Assembly: GCA_023231445.1 (NCBI GenBank)
Contig: JALNVF010000043.1
Coordinates: forward strand, 1 to 22,211
DNA length: 22,211 nt
Direction: 5' to 3'
Source of the DNA: Treponema sp.
GTDB taxonomy: Bacteria > Spirochaetota > Spirochaetia > Treponematales > Treponemataceae
Positions 14,229-22,211 of this stretch are shown here, one piece after another (position 1 is the stretch's first letter; every line of letters starts with the position of its first letter). The translations under genes and the position numbers were made by a program. The notes under the pieces were generated by a model, which worked only from the letters and a program-made list of their open reading frames with translations, ran no database searches and was not told where the DNA came from.

Positions 14229-15956
14229 ATGGCAGATATACTTCTTGCAGCAGTAAATGCACGGTACAATCACACAAACATAGCGGTCCGCTCGCTTGCT
14301 TTGTACAGCAGAATGCCCGGACTCGTCATATTCGATGAATGGACTATCAATCAGCCTGAATTAGAAATACTGCGGGGTATAGCGGAACATCATCCGAAAA
14401 TAATACTGTTTTCAACCTATATATGGAATATTGACATTGTTCTAAAGATTGTGAGAGAACTGCCCAAAATAATTCCCGGATGTATCATCGGAGCAGGAGG
14501 TCCGGAAGCCGGTTACCGGGCCAGACACATTCTGAGCAGGGAACCCGAAATGGATATAATAATCGAAGGAGAAGGTGAACAGACAACGGCAGAACTGGCG
14601 GAGTTATATCAGACTCAATGCGATTCATTTAATACAGAAGTCTGGCTTGAAGCCGCGTCATGTATTCCGGGAGTATATGTAAAAACCGGCAGTGGAAAGA
14701 ACATGCATATAACGTACGGAGGTCTCAGAAATCCGCTGCCCGATCTGAATGTACTTCCTTTTCCGTATCCTGAAATTACTGATCCTGAAAACCGTATCTA
14801 CTACTACGAGTCGTCACGCGGATGTCCATTTTCATGCGCATACTGCATGTCCTCTCTCGATAAACACGTCCGTTTTATGCCGCTTGAACGAGTATTCCGC
14901 GATCTCCAGCGCTTTCTTGATGCCGGTACAGCGCTTGTTAAATTCGTTGACCGGACATATAATCTGGAACCGGAACGATACATAAAAATCTGGAAATATA
15001 TCTGCGCGCATCACAACGGCGTTACTATGTTCCACTTCGAAATTGAAGCGGAATATTTATGTGCCGAAGCGCTCGATTTTCTCAGGACTGTACCTGCCGG
15101 AATTATGCAGTTCGAAATCGGCATCCAGACAACAAACACAGAAACGCTCAAGGAAGTTCATCGTTCACCAAATGTCAGAACGTCTGCAGAAAATATCCGG
15201 CTAATTCCAAAAACCATTCACACACACCTTGATCTTATTGCTGGTCTGCCGTATGAAGGATTGGACAGTTTTGGCCATTCTTTCGACTGGACTCTTGCAC
15301 TTACTCCGGATGCTCTTCAGCTCGGATTTCTAAAAGTACTCGCAGGCACACCGATGGAATCATACTGTCTGAAAAACGGATGGAAATGGATGTCCGATCC
15401 GCCGTATGAAGTTCTTTCAACCCCGTATCTGAGCTATGATGACATACAATTTCTCAAAGATATAGAATTACTGCTTGACGTATACTGGAATTCTCACAAT
15501 TTCGATACTACGATATATGCAATACAAAAATTAAAAAGTCTCTGGGAGTTTTTCTGTAAGCTTACCGGATACTGCAGGAAACAGAATGCATTTACCTTGC
15601 AGAGGAAACCGGCATACTGGTACGAAATTATCAACAATTTTTTCTCCGAAAATTTCTTCAATGACACTGATTCCCGGATACTGCATGAATTATTGAGATT
15701 TGATTTTATTTCAACCGGTAAAAAAGGAAATTTTCCGGTATGGTGCGAACATAATTACAACAAAGAAGCACACCGTGAAGCGCTTGAAAAACACACAGAT
15801 TTTGCAAGTACACGTACAGCCTATTCATCTTCGGAATATGACGAATTCATTATCAATCCTCTCGCACCGCAGGAACACTGCTCCGGCTCAACGTACAAAA
15901 TATTGTTCGTATATCTCCATGATTCAGACGGGAAAACAACGACAATACTTATGTAA
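14229..15956 (+). CDS. Cobalamin-binding radical SAM protein (DUF4080 type)
   Basis: A 575-residue protein. Residues about 1-140 form a Rossmann-like B12-binding domain, including 'IILFSTYIWNID' and 'CIIGAGGPEAGYRA', without an obvious DxHxxG base-off motif. The radical SAM core follows with the iron-sulfur cysteines C199, C203 and C206 (CPFSCAYC), then 'ALVKFVDRTYN' and 'MQFEIGIQTTNTETL', all typical of the B12-binding radical SAM class. The last roughly 200 residues match what is usually called DUF4080. Members of the class catalyse methylations and other radical reactions; the substrate of this subgroup is unknown. It begins 6 bases after the XPB partner with no good ribosome-binding site (upstream is T-rich), so it probably depends on the same transcript. 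It converges with the EAL gene, 38 bases away, and no terminator is evident there. Confidence 0.9.
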   Translation: MADILLAAVNARYNHTNIAVRSLALYSRMPGLVIFDEWTINQPELEILRGIAEHHPKIILFSTYIWNIDIVLKIVRELPKIIPGCIIGAGGPEAGYRARHILSREPEMDIIIEGEGEQTTAELAELYQTQCDSFNTEVWLEAASCIPGVYVKTGSGKNMHITYGGLRNPLPDLNVLPFPYPEITDPENRIYYYESSRGCPFSCAYCMSSLDKHVRFMPLERVFRDLQRFLDAGTALVKFVDRTYNLEPERYIKIWKYICAHHNGVTMFHFEIEAEYLCAEALDFLRTVPAGIMQFEIGIQTTNTETLKEVHRSPNVRTSAENIRLIPKTIHTHLDLIAGLPYEGLDSFGHSFDWTLALTPDALQLGFLKVLAGTPMESYCLKNGWKWMSDPPYEVLSTPYLSYDDIQFLKDIELLLDVYWNSHNFDTTIYAIQKLKSLWEFFCKLTGYCRKQNAFTLQRKPAYWYEIINNFFSENFFNDTDSRILHELLRFDFISTGKKGNFPVWCEHNYNKEAHREALEKHTDFASTRTAYSSSEYDEFIINPLAPQEHCSGSTYKILFVYLHDSDGKTTTILM

Positions 15957-15994
15957 CCGTCAAATAATATCCTTCAACGTTCCGGACAGGAGGT

Positions 15995-17701
15995 TTATTT
16001 GCTAACCGAAATACCGATCACATCAAGCGGTTCATCGCCTGTCCGTACAAGCAGCGACAGATCCCCTTTGAGAATAGCATCGCAGCGAGTTTTTTCCATA
16101 GGTTTTCCACGAAGGTATCCCTGAATATTATGGCATTTCATTTCCTTCAATGCATCAAGTTGTCCTATGCGTTCAACACCTTCGGCAATCGTATCTATTC
16201 CCATCTTTGTTACAAGTGAAATAATCGAATTTGTTATATTCGATTCAACAGTCACCTGTGAGTCAAGATTAGCAACAAACGCCTTATCCACTTTTAAGGT
16301 ATTAAGAGGAAGATACTGAAGATATCTGAACGATGAATAACCGGTTCCGAAATCATCAAGCGAAATAAGTACTCCCAGTGTACGGATCTGATTCAGAAGC
16401 TTTACACTGCGTTTAATATTATCAATACAGATTCCTTCTGTAATCTCTATTTCAAATGTTCCCGGTTTAATATCATATTTTTTTATAAGATGTGAAAGTT
16501 CAATTACAAAATTAACATCAGTAAGCTGCATCGGAGACACATTCACGGACATGATACCTTTGAAACCATACTCGGACTGCCACGTTTTTAATGTTTCCGC
16601 GGCAGTCTCAAGTACCCACTTGCCAAGCCTTATGATGACATGCGTTTCCTCTGCTATCGGAATAAATTCCTCAGGATTTATCCAGCCGAACGTATCATCA
16701 TGCCATCTGATAAGCGCCTCGAATCCCCGCAGCGTGTTCGTTTCGATATTAAACTGTGGTTGATAATACAACTCAAACGCATTATTTTCCGATGCAATAA
16801 GCAGCTTTTCCTGAAGGAGTGTGTGATGAAGAAATGATTCGTACATTGTCCGTTCGAAAAAAGCTATATCGTTCTTACCGTTTTTCTTGACAGCGTGCAT
16901 TGCCAGATCAGCATATTTCAGAAGATCCGCTGCCTGCGTATTGTCATCGGGGCAAATCGAAATACCGGCAGAAATACTGATACTCCCGTTCTGAAATGAC
17001 TCAAAAATGACATCTGCGATCGTCACCATTCTGTTACGGGAAGGAAGATTATTTATAAGTACAACGAATTCATCATCCCCGAGCCGGAATATCCGGGTTT
17101 CATCATTCTCAAATCTTCTCAGAATATGAGCACTTCTCCGGAGGACACTGTCGCCAGCAACATGACCGGAAACATCATTTACCGATTTCATATCGTCGAT
17201 ATCGATCAGCATAAGACCCACGGACGTCTTTTCCCGGGCCGCCTTTTCAACAGTATCATCAAATACACGATTAAAACATGAACGGTTGGGAATGCCGGTC
17301 AGTACATCGTTGTAGGTCAAATCATTAAGCTGAGCTTCTATCCGTTTGCGTTCATTGTCATTTGTAAGTGTAACAATACACCGATTATTTTTTGATTTGT
17401 TCATCGTTATATGAAACCATGTATTATCGCGCTGCGAATAGTACGTTGTTTCAAAACTTTTGTTATTCTCTACCGTTTTTACGGCATTATAAAACCAGTC
17501 GACAGACTGGGGAAGCTTAGATGAGAAACTGCTGAATTTATCTCCGGCATGGGCAAAATCAAACGTCATTTGCAAATATACCGGATTCACATAATCAATT
17601 TCAAAATCAATAATCTTCTGCTCACTATTATACACAGGAGATGCTGCTAAAATTGGATCAGAAACAGAATCCAAAATCTCATATTCAAAATTAGAGGACA
17701 T
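15995..17701 (-). CDS. PAS-GGDEF-EAL protein, probable cyclic-di-GMP phosphodiesterase
   Basis: A 568-residue signalling protein with no membrane helix, so probably cytoplasmic. Residues about 5-115 form a PAS-like sensor. GGDEF domain at about 125-285: 'DLTYNDVLTGIPNR' and 'LIDIDDMKSVNDVSGHVAGD' are standard, but the signature reads GDDEF (208-212), with the second glycine replaced, and no RxxD inhibitory site precedes it. EAL domain at about 295-545: EAL (328-330) in 'GFEALIRW', Asn387 in 'SVNVSP', 'EIEITE', 'DDFGTGYSS' (449-457), 'LKVDKAFV', 'AEGVE' and 'QGYLRGKP' are all present. The likely net activity is c-di-GMP hydrolysis, with the GGDEF part perhaps only binding GTP as a regulator. 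The gene has a long leader and a possible own promoter, separated from HrpB upstream by 259 bases. Confidence 0.93.
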   Translation of the reverse strand: MSSNFEYEILDSVSDPILAASPVYNSEQKIIDFEIDYVNPVYLQMTFDFAHAGDKFSSFSSKLPQSVDWFYNAVKTVENNKSFETTYYSQRDNTWFHITMNKSKNNRCIVTLTNDNERKRIEAQLNDLTYNDVLTGIPNRSCFNRVFDDTVEKAAREKTSVGLMLIDIDDMKSVNDVSGHVAGDSVLRRSAHILRRFENDETRIFRLGDDEFVVLINNLPSRNRMVTIADVIFESFQNGSISISAGISICPDDNTQAADLLKYADLAMHAVKKNGKNDIAFFERTMYESFLHHTLLQEKLLIASENNAFELYYQPQFNIETNTLRGFEALIRWHDDTFGWINPEEFIPIAEETHVIIRLGKWVLETAAETLKTWQSEYGFKGIMSVNVSPMQLTDVNFVIELSHLIKKYDIKPGTFEIEITEGICIDNIKRSVKLLNQIRTLGVLISLDDFGTGYSSFRYLQYLPLNTLKVDKAFVANLDSQVTVESNITNSIISLVTKMGIDTIAEGVERIGQLDALKEMKCHNIQGYLRGKPMEKTRCDAILKGDLSLLVRTGDEPLDVIGISVSK

Positions 17702-17960
17702 TTCAATAAAACCTTAGACTTGTTAAACAGTCCGCTGATATCATCTCTTCTTTTTTATGACGGTTATCTACCATAAAATAAAATAACGGTCAACGCAATT
17801 CTATTTATTGATGCTCACAGCGGAAGTAAAATACTATTATTTCTTCAATAATAAATACAACATATGTATATATATAACAGTCGAGGTTCGATTTTATCCT
17901 TTTTTTCCAAATTAAGCAATAATAGCACCCTCTGTAAGAAAAAAGTAAATTTTATCACTG
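17702..17960. other. AT-rich intergenic region between hrpB and the GGDEF-EAL gene
   Basis: 259 bases without a gene, clearly more AT-rich than its surroundings. On the minus strand, immediately after the hrpB stop, a weak 5-bp stem with a T-run (17960-17940) may be a poor terminator. An imperfect palindrome with GAAG/CTTC ends lies at 17823-17846. An alternating TA run (about 17868-17877) could melt easily. The possible promoter of the next gene is at 17765-17793. No tRNA-like or other RNA structure was recognised. Confidence 0.6.
17765..17793 (-). promoter_or_regulatory. Possible promoter of the GGDEF-EAL gene
   Basis: On the minus strand TTGACC (17793-17788), a 17-base spacer and TAGATA (17770-17765) form a partial sigma70 match. 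The start of transcription would leave a leader of roughly 55-60 bases. No strong Shine-Dalgarno sequence is seen before the ATG at 17701; the nearest is AAGG about 10 bases away. Confidence 0.35.
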
Positions 17961-20411
17961 TTATTCTCTGTCAATCTCCCGATAATCCCAATTGTGTTTA
18001 GGATACCGCCCTTTCATCTCTTTACAGATTTCCGGCCACGTATTCTGCCAGAATCCTGCAAGATCGTCTGTTATCTGAAGCGGACGGTTCGCCGGCGACA
18101 GCAGTTTGAGCAAAACCGGCACCCCCATAATACGCGGCGTTTCAATGCATCCGAATATACGCTGAATTATTATTTCAAGAACCGGACGCACACTATAGTG
18201 CCGGACATCGTTTTCGCGATCTTTCCTGCCATTCCCTGGCTCATAGGTAAGTTTATATGATTTCCCGTTCGGCATTATGATACGCAGAGGAACGTTTTTA
18301 TCAATCGTCCCACCGTCAAGATAACAGCGGAGTGCTTCGTATACAGCATCTTCCGGAATACAACATTCTGTAAGAAAAGGAGGCAGCCATTCACGTACTG
18401 ACTGCCGCAGTGATGAAGGGTCTGTTTTTCTGTCAGGAGAATTACTGTTTTCCTCATAAAACTGCGCGCGCAGCAGAAATTCTTTCGTTTTTTCCGCGAG
18501 GGGAAGCCAGCTGATACCGTTTTTTTCTACCGCTCCGCATACGGCATCAACAAAGTCGTTCAGTTCAGGATTTATCTTTCTGGAAGAAATTACAAGCCTG
18601 CCGTAACAATGGTATTCCGTTTTACGAAGCGTATGCGGGCCGTTTTCAAATTTACACTCAGTATATGTAACCGCATGCGCTGCGAGCCATTTCTCTGCTT
18701 CTTTCTGCGGAAGTGCCTCATATTGATATATACGCCCTTCCCGTTCACCGGCATCAGCTTCAGGCGCGATAATCCACTCAGAAAAACCGCTTGAGTTCCG
18801 GCGTTCATTAACCGGAAGCGATGCAATACGTCCGGAGGGAAACTGATACACTCCGGACACATTCTGCAGATGTGCAATACGATCGGGAAAACCGGCAAGT
18901 AGTACCGTCGTTCCCACAGAAAGCACAGACTCCGTATCTTTTCCTGAGACAGAGCGGACAACCATATCAGGATACATTGCTCCGCATTTTTTCACTCTCT
19001 GTTCTATATCAGCACAAAATTTCCGCTGTACAGCCGGAGCGGATCCGGCATACGGACTATATTGAAGCACATACCGGGCCGCGGCACCGGAAAAATTATT
19101 TCCTCCTGCAAGTGCAGCGCATGCGAGCCGGGGGTGCAGGCCAACCGACAGAGCCGCCTTCCCTAGTGAAGTGATCTGCAGGCCGGAACCGCTTCCTTTC
19201 TGTGCCAGACACCCAAGCTGTTCCAGAAGGGAACACGCACCGTTCCATGAAGCGTCTGACGGACGGTCAAGCCATGCCAGCCGGTCAGGATCATATACTC
19301 CCCACTGAGCACATTCAAGTACAAGCGGAGTTAAATCTGTCCTCAGTATCTCAGGCGGCATTACCGCTGTCCGCGCATCATTTTCATTCCACAAACATAC
19401 ACATCTTCCGGGACAAACACGTCCGGCACGGCCCCTCCGCTGTGCCGCAGAAAAGACACTTTCATTTTCAGTAGAAAGAGTTTCCATCCCTGCAGCAATA
19501 TTCATACGGTTTATACGTGCCAGACCGCTGTCGATAACGACAGTCACACCGGGAACGGTAAGGGATGTTTCCGCTATTGCCGACGAAAGAATAACACGAC
19601 GCCGCGAACCTGCGGCGGGCGGCGTTAAAATTTTTTTCTGTTCCTCAAAATTTACTGAACTGTGCAGTATCTGTATATCGGCATCCGCACCCTGCCGCGC
19701 AAGCTCTTCAGCGGTCCGCCGTATAGCGGCGATTCCGGGAAGGAACACAAGAATACTGCCTTTCTCTTTTGTACCAAGTTCACGCTGTACAGCATCAGAA
19801 GCAGAAATATTCCCCGCATACTCAACACTCACCGGAAACTGACGCCCCGGTACCCTGAACACCGGCGCAGGACTTCCGCCAGTACCAAGATACACTGCGA
19901 GACGTCCGGTTTCTATAGTTGCCGACATCACGATGACAAAAAGGTCGTCCCGGATTTCCATGCACTCTTTAAGAAAGGCAAGTGCCAGGTCTGTATGTAC
20001 GGAGCGTTCATGAAATTCATCCAGAACAACAACGCTCACTCCGTCAAGAGACGGATCATCCTGAAGCATCCGTGTAAGAACGGCCTCTGTCATCACAACA
20101 AAACGTGTCCGTGCAGACAGACACGTTTCCAGATGCATAATATACCCCGCCTGTCCGCCGTTTTTTTCTCCAAGCAGTTCAGATACACGGGACGCAACGG
20201 CAAGTGCCGCAAGCCGGCGGGGTTCAAGCATAAGTATCTTTTTATCAAAGTGTCTGAGCAGTGCCAGCGGAACCGCTGTCGATTTTCCGGCGGCAGTCTC
20301 TGCAGTAAGAATAAGGAAATGAGACGGAGAGGACTTAAGTGCCGTACAGACGGCATCAAGATACGGAGTTACCGGCAGGGACTGAACTGCAGCAGAATAC
20401 GCATTTTCCAT
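17961..20411 (-). CDS. hrpB: ATP-dependent helicase HrpB
   Basis: An 816-residue DEAH/RHA-family helicase at the usual HrpB length. Motifs: Walker A 'AGKST' (41-45), 'EPRRLAA' (63-69), DEFH (131-134), SAT (163-165), 'FLPGIAAIRRT' (223-233), 'SSAIAETSLTVPGV' (276-289), 'DSGLARI' (294-300) and motif VI 'QRRGRAGR' (324-331). The C-terminal 'EMKGRYPKHNW' (near 796-806) is the mark of the HrpB C-terminal domain and separates it from HrpA. The enzyme is a predicted RNA-dependent NTPase; its biological role in bacteria is poorly defined. It starts 3 bases after the stop of the Gx-family gene, with GGGG about 7 bases before the ATG as a modest ribosome-binding site, so the two are probably cotranscribed. 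A long open frame on the opposite strand is a codon-bias shadow. Confidence 0.95.
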   Translation of the reverse strand: MENAYSAAVQSLPVTPYLDAVCTALKSSPSHFLILTAETAAGKSTAVPLALLRHFDKKILMLEPRRLAALAVASRVSELLGEKNGGQAGYIMHLETCLSARTRFVVMTEAVLTRMLQDDPSLDGVSVVVLDEFHERSVHTDLALAFLKECMEIRDDLFVIVMSATIETGRLAVYLGTGGSPAPVFRVPGRQFPVSVEYAGNISASDAVQRELGTKEKGSILVFLPGIAAIRRTAEELARQGADADIQILHSSVNFEEQKKILTPPAAGSRRRVILSSAIAETSLTVPGVTVVIDSGLARINRMNIAAGMETLSTENESVFSAAQRRGRAGRVCPGRCVCLWNENDARTAVMPPEILRTDLTPLVLECAQWGVYDPDRLAWLDRPSDASWNGACSLLEQLGCLAQKGSGSGLQITSLGKAALSVGLHPRLACAALAGGNNFSGAAARYVLQYSPYAGSAPAVQRKFCADIEQRVKKCGAMYPDMVVRSVSGKDTESVLSVGTTVLLAGFPDRIAHLQNVSGVYQFPSGRIASLPVNERRNSSGFSEWIIAPEADAGEREGRIYQYEALPQKEAEKWLAAHAVTYTECKFENGPHTLRKTEYHCYGRLVISSRKINPELNDFVDAVCGAVEKNGISWLPLAEKTKEFLLRAQFYEENSNSPDRKTDPSSLRQSVREWLPPFLTECCIPEDAVYEALRCYLDGGTIDKNVPLRIIMPNGKSYKLTYEPGNGRKDRENDVRHYSVRPVLEIIIQRIFGCIETPRIMGVPVLLKLLSPANRPLQITDDLAGFWQNTWPEICKEMKGRYPKHNWDYREIDRE

Positions 20412-20414
20412 GAT

Positions 20415-21494
20415 TTATCCCCAGAGTTCCAGAAGACGCGAATCCAGAGCTTCAATTACATGCCCGCGTCTGAATTCAATGCGTTGCGCAGTAAATCCAT
20501 TAAATACCGCAAATACACTGCCGAGAAAACGGCCGATACGTCCGGGAAGATTCAGCCGGGGCGAAACAGCAAACTGAGAAAGAAATACCATACCGGCAAG
20601 AATGCCGCTCTTCCTCAGCCCGGTTACAAGCGCGTCCTGCGTTATCCGGAAAGAACCGAACGAAAACAATACTTTGCCGTAAGGTGTCAAAAGCGCAAAG
20701 AACGTAACCCCGAGCGTCATAAAAAGTGACGGAAGGAGCTTTACTTTTCCGCCTCTTTTGAACATCGTCAGAATATAAAAAATCACCGTTCCTCCCCATA
20801 CAATCACCACATTCTTCTGCAGCAGAAATACAGGGAACAATATCATTGCAATAATGAACTGCACACGGGACATTATGGAAGAAACCGGACTGGCAGGAAC
20901 AGCACAGGAACTGCGCAGACGGTGTAACATATTCTCCTGCGTATTACCACCTGACGGAAGATTTTTGTACCATTCAGACCTCGCACAGAATGTATTTGCA
21001 AAAATACCAAGAGTAAGCCCTGTTGCAAGCCCCGTGGCAAAAAGTACCGGTGCAATGTATTTTGTGTTTTCGCCGAATACCATAACCCGTGCAACGGCAA
21101 CCTGTGCACAATTGTTTGCAAATGCACCGGAAACACTCAGCCCTATGTTCGATACGTTACCGGTACGCTGAAATACCGAGTATAATAAAAGCATCGTAAG
21201 ACCGGAGGCAGCCGAACCCGCCGCAGAAAAAACAAATACATACGAAAAAAGCGTACCGGAAATAAGTGCCTGTCCCAGTACTTTAAAAATGATAAGCAGT
21301 AATACATGGCGTTTCGGCAGTTTTGTCAGAGAAAGCAGAATCGGCAGATTTGCAAGACCAAGACGCATGAACGGGAAAGGTTTTGGGACAGCATATTCCA
21401 CCGCCGCAAGAAAAAGACAGAGTGCTGCAAAAAACGAAACCATGGAAAAGAAAGCAGAGTCATCAGCCTGTTTACTATATAAAATATCGTCCAT
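20415..21494 (-). CDS. Gx/heptaprenyl-diphosphate-synthase-I-like membrane protein fused to an EcfT-like part
   Basis: A 359-residue integral membrane protein. Residues about 15-180 match the Hpre_diP_synt_I ('Gx transporter') family: 'FMRLGLANLPILLSL' (42-56), glycine-rich helices, and 'SGAFANNCAQVAVARVM' (122-138). This family resembles the substrate-binding S components of ECF transporters. Residues about 208-359 look like an EcfT/CbiQ-type segment, especially 'KVKLLPSLFMTLGVTFF' (250-266) and 'VLFSFGSFRITQDALVTGL' (275-293), but it is shorter than a full T component. An S-T fusion using ATPases encoded elsewhere is therefore suggested; this is inference. The name 'heptaprenyl diphosphate synthase component I' is probably not literal. 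The ATG at 21494 follows a terminator T-tract by 6 bases without a Shine-Dalgarno sequence; a later Met at residue 18 is possible. Confidence 0.78.
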   Translation of the reverse strand: MDDILYSKQADDSAFFSMVSFFAALCLFLAAVEYAVPKPFPFMRLGLANLPILLSLTKLPKRHVLLLIIFKVLGQALISGTLFSYVFVFSAAGSAASGLTMLLLYSVFQRTGNVSNIGLSVSGAFANNCAQVAVARVMVFGENTKYIAPVLFATGLATGLTLGIFANTFCARSEWYKNLPSGGNTQENMLHRLRSSCAVPASPVSSIMSRVQFIIAMILFPVFLLQKNVVIVWGGTVIFYILTMFKRGGKVKLLPSLFMTLGVTFFALLTPYGKVLFSFGSFRITQDALVTGLRKSGILAGMVFLSQFAVSPRLNLPGRIGRFLGSVFAVFNGFTAQRIEFRRGHVIEALDSRLLELWG

Positions 21495-21500
21495 ATGTAT

Positions 21501-21534
21501 AAAAAAAACAGTCTGAAGGAAGTCTTTCCCTCAG
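21501..21534 (-). terminator. Intrinsic terminator overlapping the ktrA-like stop codon
   Basis: On the minus strand bases 21534-21513 form a 9-bp stem (one G:T pair) with an AGAC tetraloop, followed by ACTG? spacing of 4 bases and T8 (21508-21501). The 5' arm begins within the last sense codon, so the TGA stop (21533-21531) is inside the stem. The next gene's ATG is only 6 bases beyond the T-tract. Confidence 0.85.
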
Positions 21535-22211
21535 CGTTTCAATAAATGCGCAAAGAATTTTGCATTCTTATCTTTCCTACTGTCGTCTTCAGTACGTGAA
21601 GCATATTTTTGGAGAGCATCATTGGTTCCAGCTACAAGCAGAATAATATTCTCTTCCAGCTTCATAGACGGAGAACTTACCGAATTAAAATCCGTGTCAC
21701 CGGATTTTCGGACAGCAACCAGGTTAAGCCCGTATTTCTGGCGGAGGTTACTTTCAGCCAGTGTCAGTCCGAAAAGATCAGCTCGTACCCCCACCTCAGC
21801 AAGCGCAAAATTTTCAGACACCTGCACATAATTAAAAAGAGCAGACGATATAAGCATAGGAGCTATATGAAGCGCCGCATCAAGATCAGGATATACAACA
21901 TCTGTCGCTCCGACAAGTTTTAAAATTTCTCCATGTTCATCGGAACGGGCTTTTACAACAATATGTTTTACACCCATTTTATGAAGATGATTCGTCACCA
22001 GAATAGACGTTTCCAGCTGACTGCCCAAATCGACGACAGCCGCATGAAGATCATCAGGAAGAATTTTTTTAAGAGATGCCTCATTTATTGCATCAGAAAT
22101 ATATGCGTAATGAATACTGCTTTTATATTTCTCAATAATATCCCGATTCTTGTCTATAATAATAACATCTGCGTCCGCCTGTTCCAGTTCTTCAACAATA
22201 CGGCATCCGAA
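21531..22211 (-). CDS. ktrA: TrkA/KtrA-family potassium-transport regulatory subunit (RCK), 5' partial
   Basis: The frame is open from the window edge at 22211 to the TGA at 21531-21533, giving 226 residues, so only the first few residues are missing; a TTG at 22028 is internal and not the start. The visible N-terminal part reads 'FGCRIVEELEQADADVIIID' and is the second half of the NAD-binding RCK_N fold. It continues with 'SILVTNHLHKMGVKHIVVKA' and 'EILKLVGATDVVYP', the KtrA hallmark region. A single RCK_C domain follows ('LAEVGVRADLFGLTLAE' to 'ENIILLVAG'). One RCK unit of about 220-240 residues fits KtrA/single-RCK subunits, which gate a KtrB/TrkH potassium channel in response to nucleotides; the channel gene would be expected upstream, beyond the window. 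The stop codon lies inside the terminator stem. Confidence 0.9.
   Translation of the reverse strand, partial: FGCRIVEELEQADADVIIIDKNRDIIEKYKSSIHYAYISDAINEASLKKILPDDLHAAVVDLGSQLETSILVTNHLHKMGVKHIVVKARSDEHGEILKLVGATDVVYPDLDAALHIAPMLISSALFNYVQVSENFALAEVGVRADLFGLTLAESNLRQKYGLNLVAVRKSGDTDFNSVSSPSMKLEENIILLVAGTNDALQKYASRTEDDSRKDKNAKFFAHLLKR

Noticed and set aside
15957..15994. Bidirectional terminator between the radical SAM and EAL genes
   Set aside because: Only a 4-bp TCCT/AGGA pairing could be found and there is no T-tract on the plus strand, so it is not supportable.
19662..20729. Long open frame (355 codons) on the plus strand, antisense to hrpB and the Gx-family gene
   Set aside because: It runs across the join of two well-supported minus-strand genes, its translation is very rich in R, K, H, C and S with no domain, and it lacks a ribosome-binding site. 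It looks like a shadow of codon bias.
1..22211. CRISPR arrays, tRNA or rRNA genes, insertion sequences, phage genes, toxin-antitoxin pairs
   Set aside because: No regularly spaced repeats, cloverleaf-like sequences, terminal inverted repeats, transposase or recombinase motifs were seen on reading both strands.

Overview
The window (22.2 kb, moderate GC, densely coded) most resembles the chromosome of a saccharolytic spirochaete, probably Treponema. This is inferred from gene content and arrangement: tandem FtsX/LolCE-type permeases followed by a LolA-like 'outer membrane lipoprotein-sorting' protein and a beta-barrel, a bacterial XPB helicase with its partner gene, and a Gx/ECF-type membrane protein beside HrpB. 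No rRNA, tRNA, CRISPR array, insertion sequence or phage gene was seen, so this looks like ordinary chromosome rather than a mobile island.

Layout. (1) 2-4346, plus strand: an envelope cassette of two ABC permeases (the first cut by the window edge), a periplasmic LolA-like protein and a porin-like outer-membrane barrel; it is probably a lipoprotein or lipid export unit whose ATPase gene would lie upstream of base 1. (2) 4410-9252, plus strand: a CrtI/CrtISO-like FAD oxidoreductase ending in a strong terminator, a small four-helix membrane protein, and a large glycoside hydrolase family 3 enzyme with reversed (circularly permuted) domain order. (3) 9341-10246, minus strand: a hemolysin-III/PAQR-family membrane protein with a charged N-terminal helix and several altered metal-site residues; it converges on GH3 and is divergent from the next operon. 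(4) 10357-15956, plus strand: a tight three-gene operon of XPB-type helicase, a partner protein that shares the helicase's N-terminal domain and may end in a WYL-like barrel, and a cobalamin-binding radical SAM protein. (5) 15995-22211, minus strand: from right to left in transcription order, a KtrA-type potassium-channel regulatory subunit (cut by the window edge), an S/T-like membrane fusion of the Gx family, HrpB helicase, and a PAS-GGDEF-EAL protein.

Points of most interest are the XPB/partner/radical SAM operon, two genes whose -10 boxes sit so close to the start codon that their mRNAs should be leaderless (4410 and 10357), the PAQR-like protein lacking expected zinc ligands, the apparent S-T fusion, and a terminator hairpin that overlaps a stop codon. 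None of these is proved from sequence reading alone. All family assignments come from recognising motifs by eye; no database search was run.
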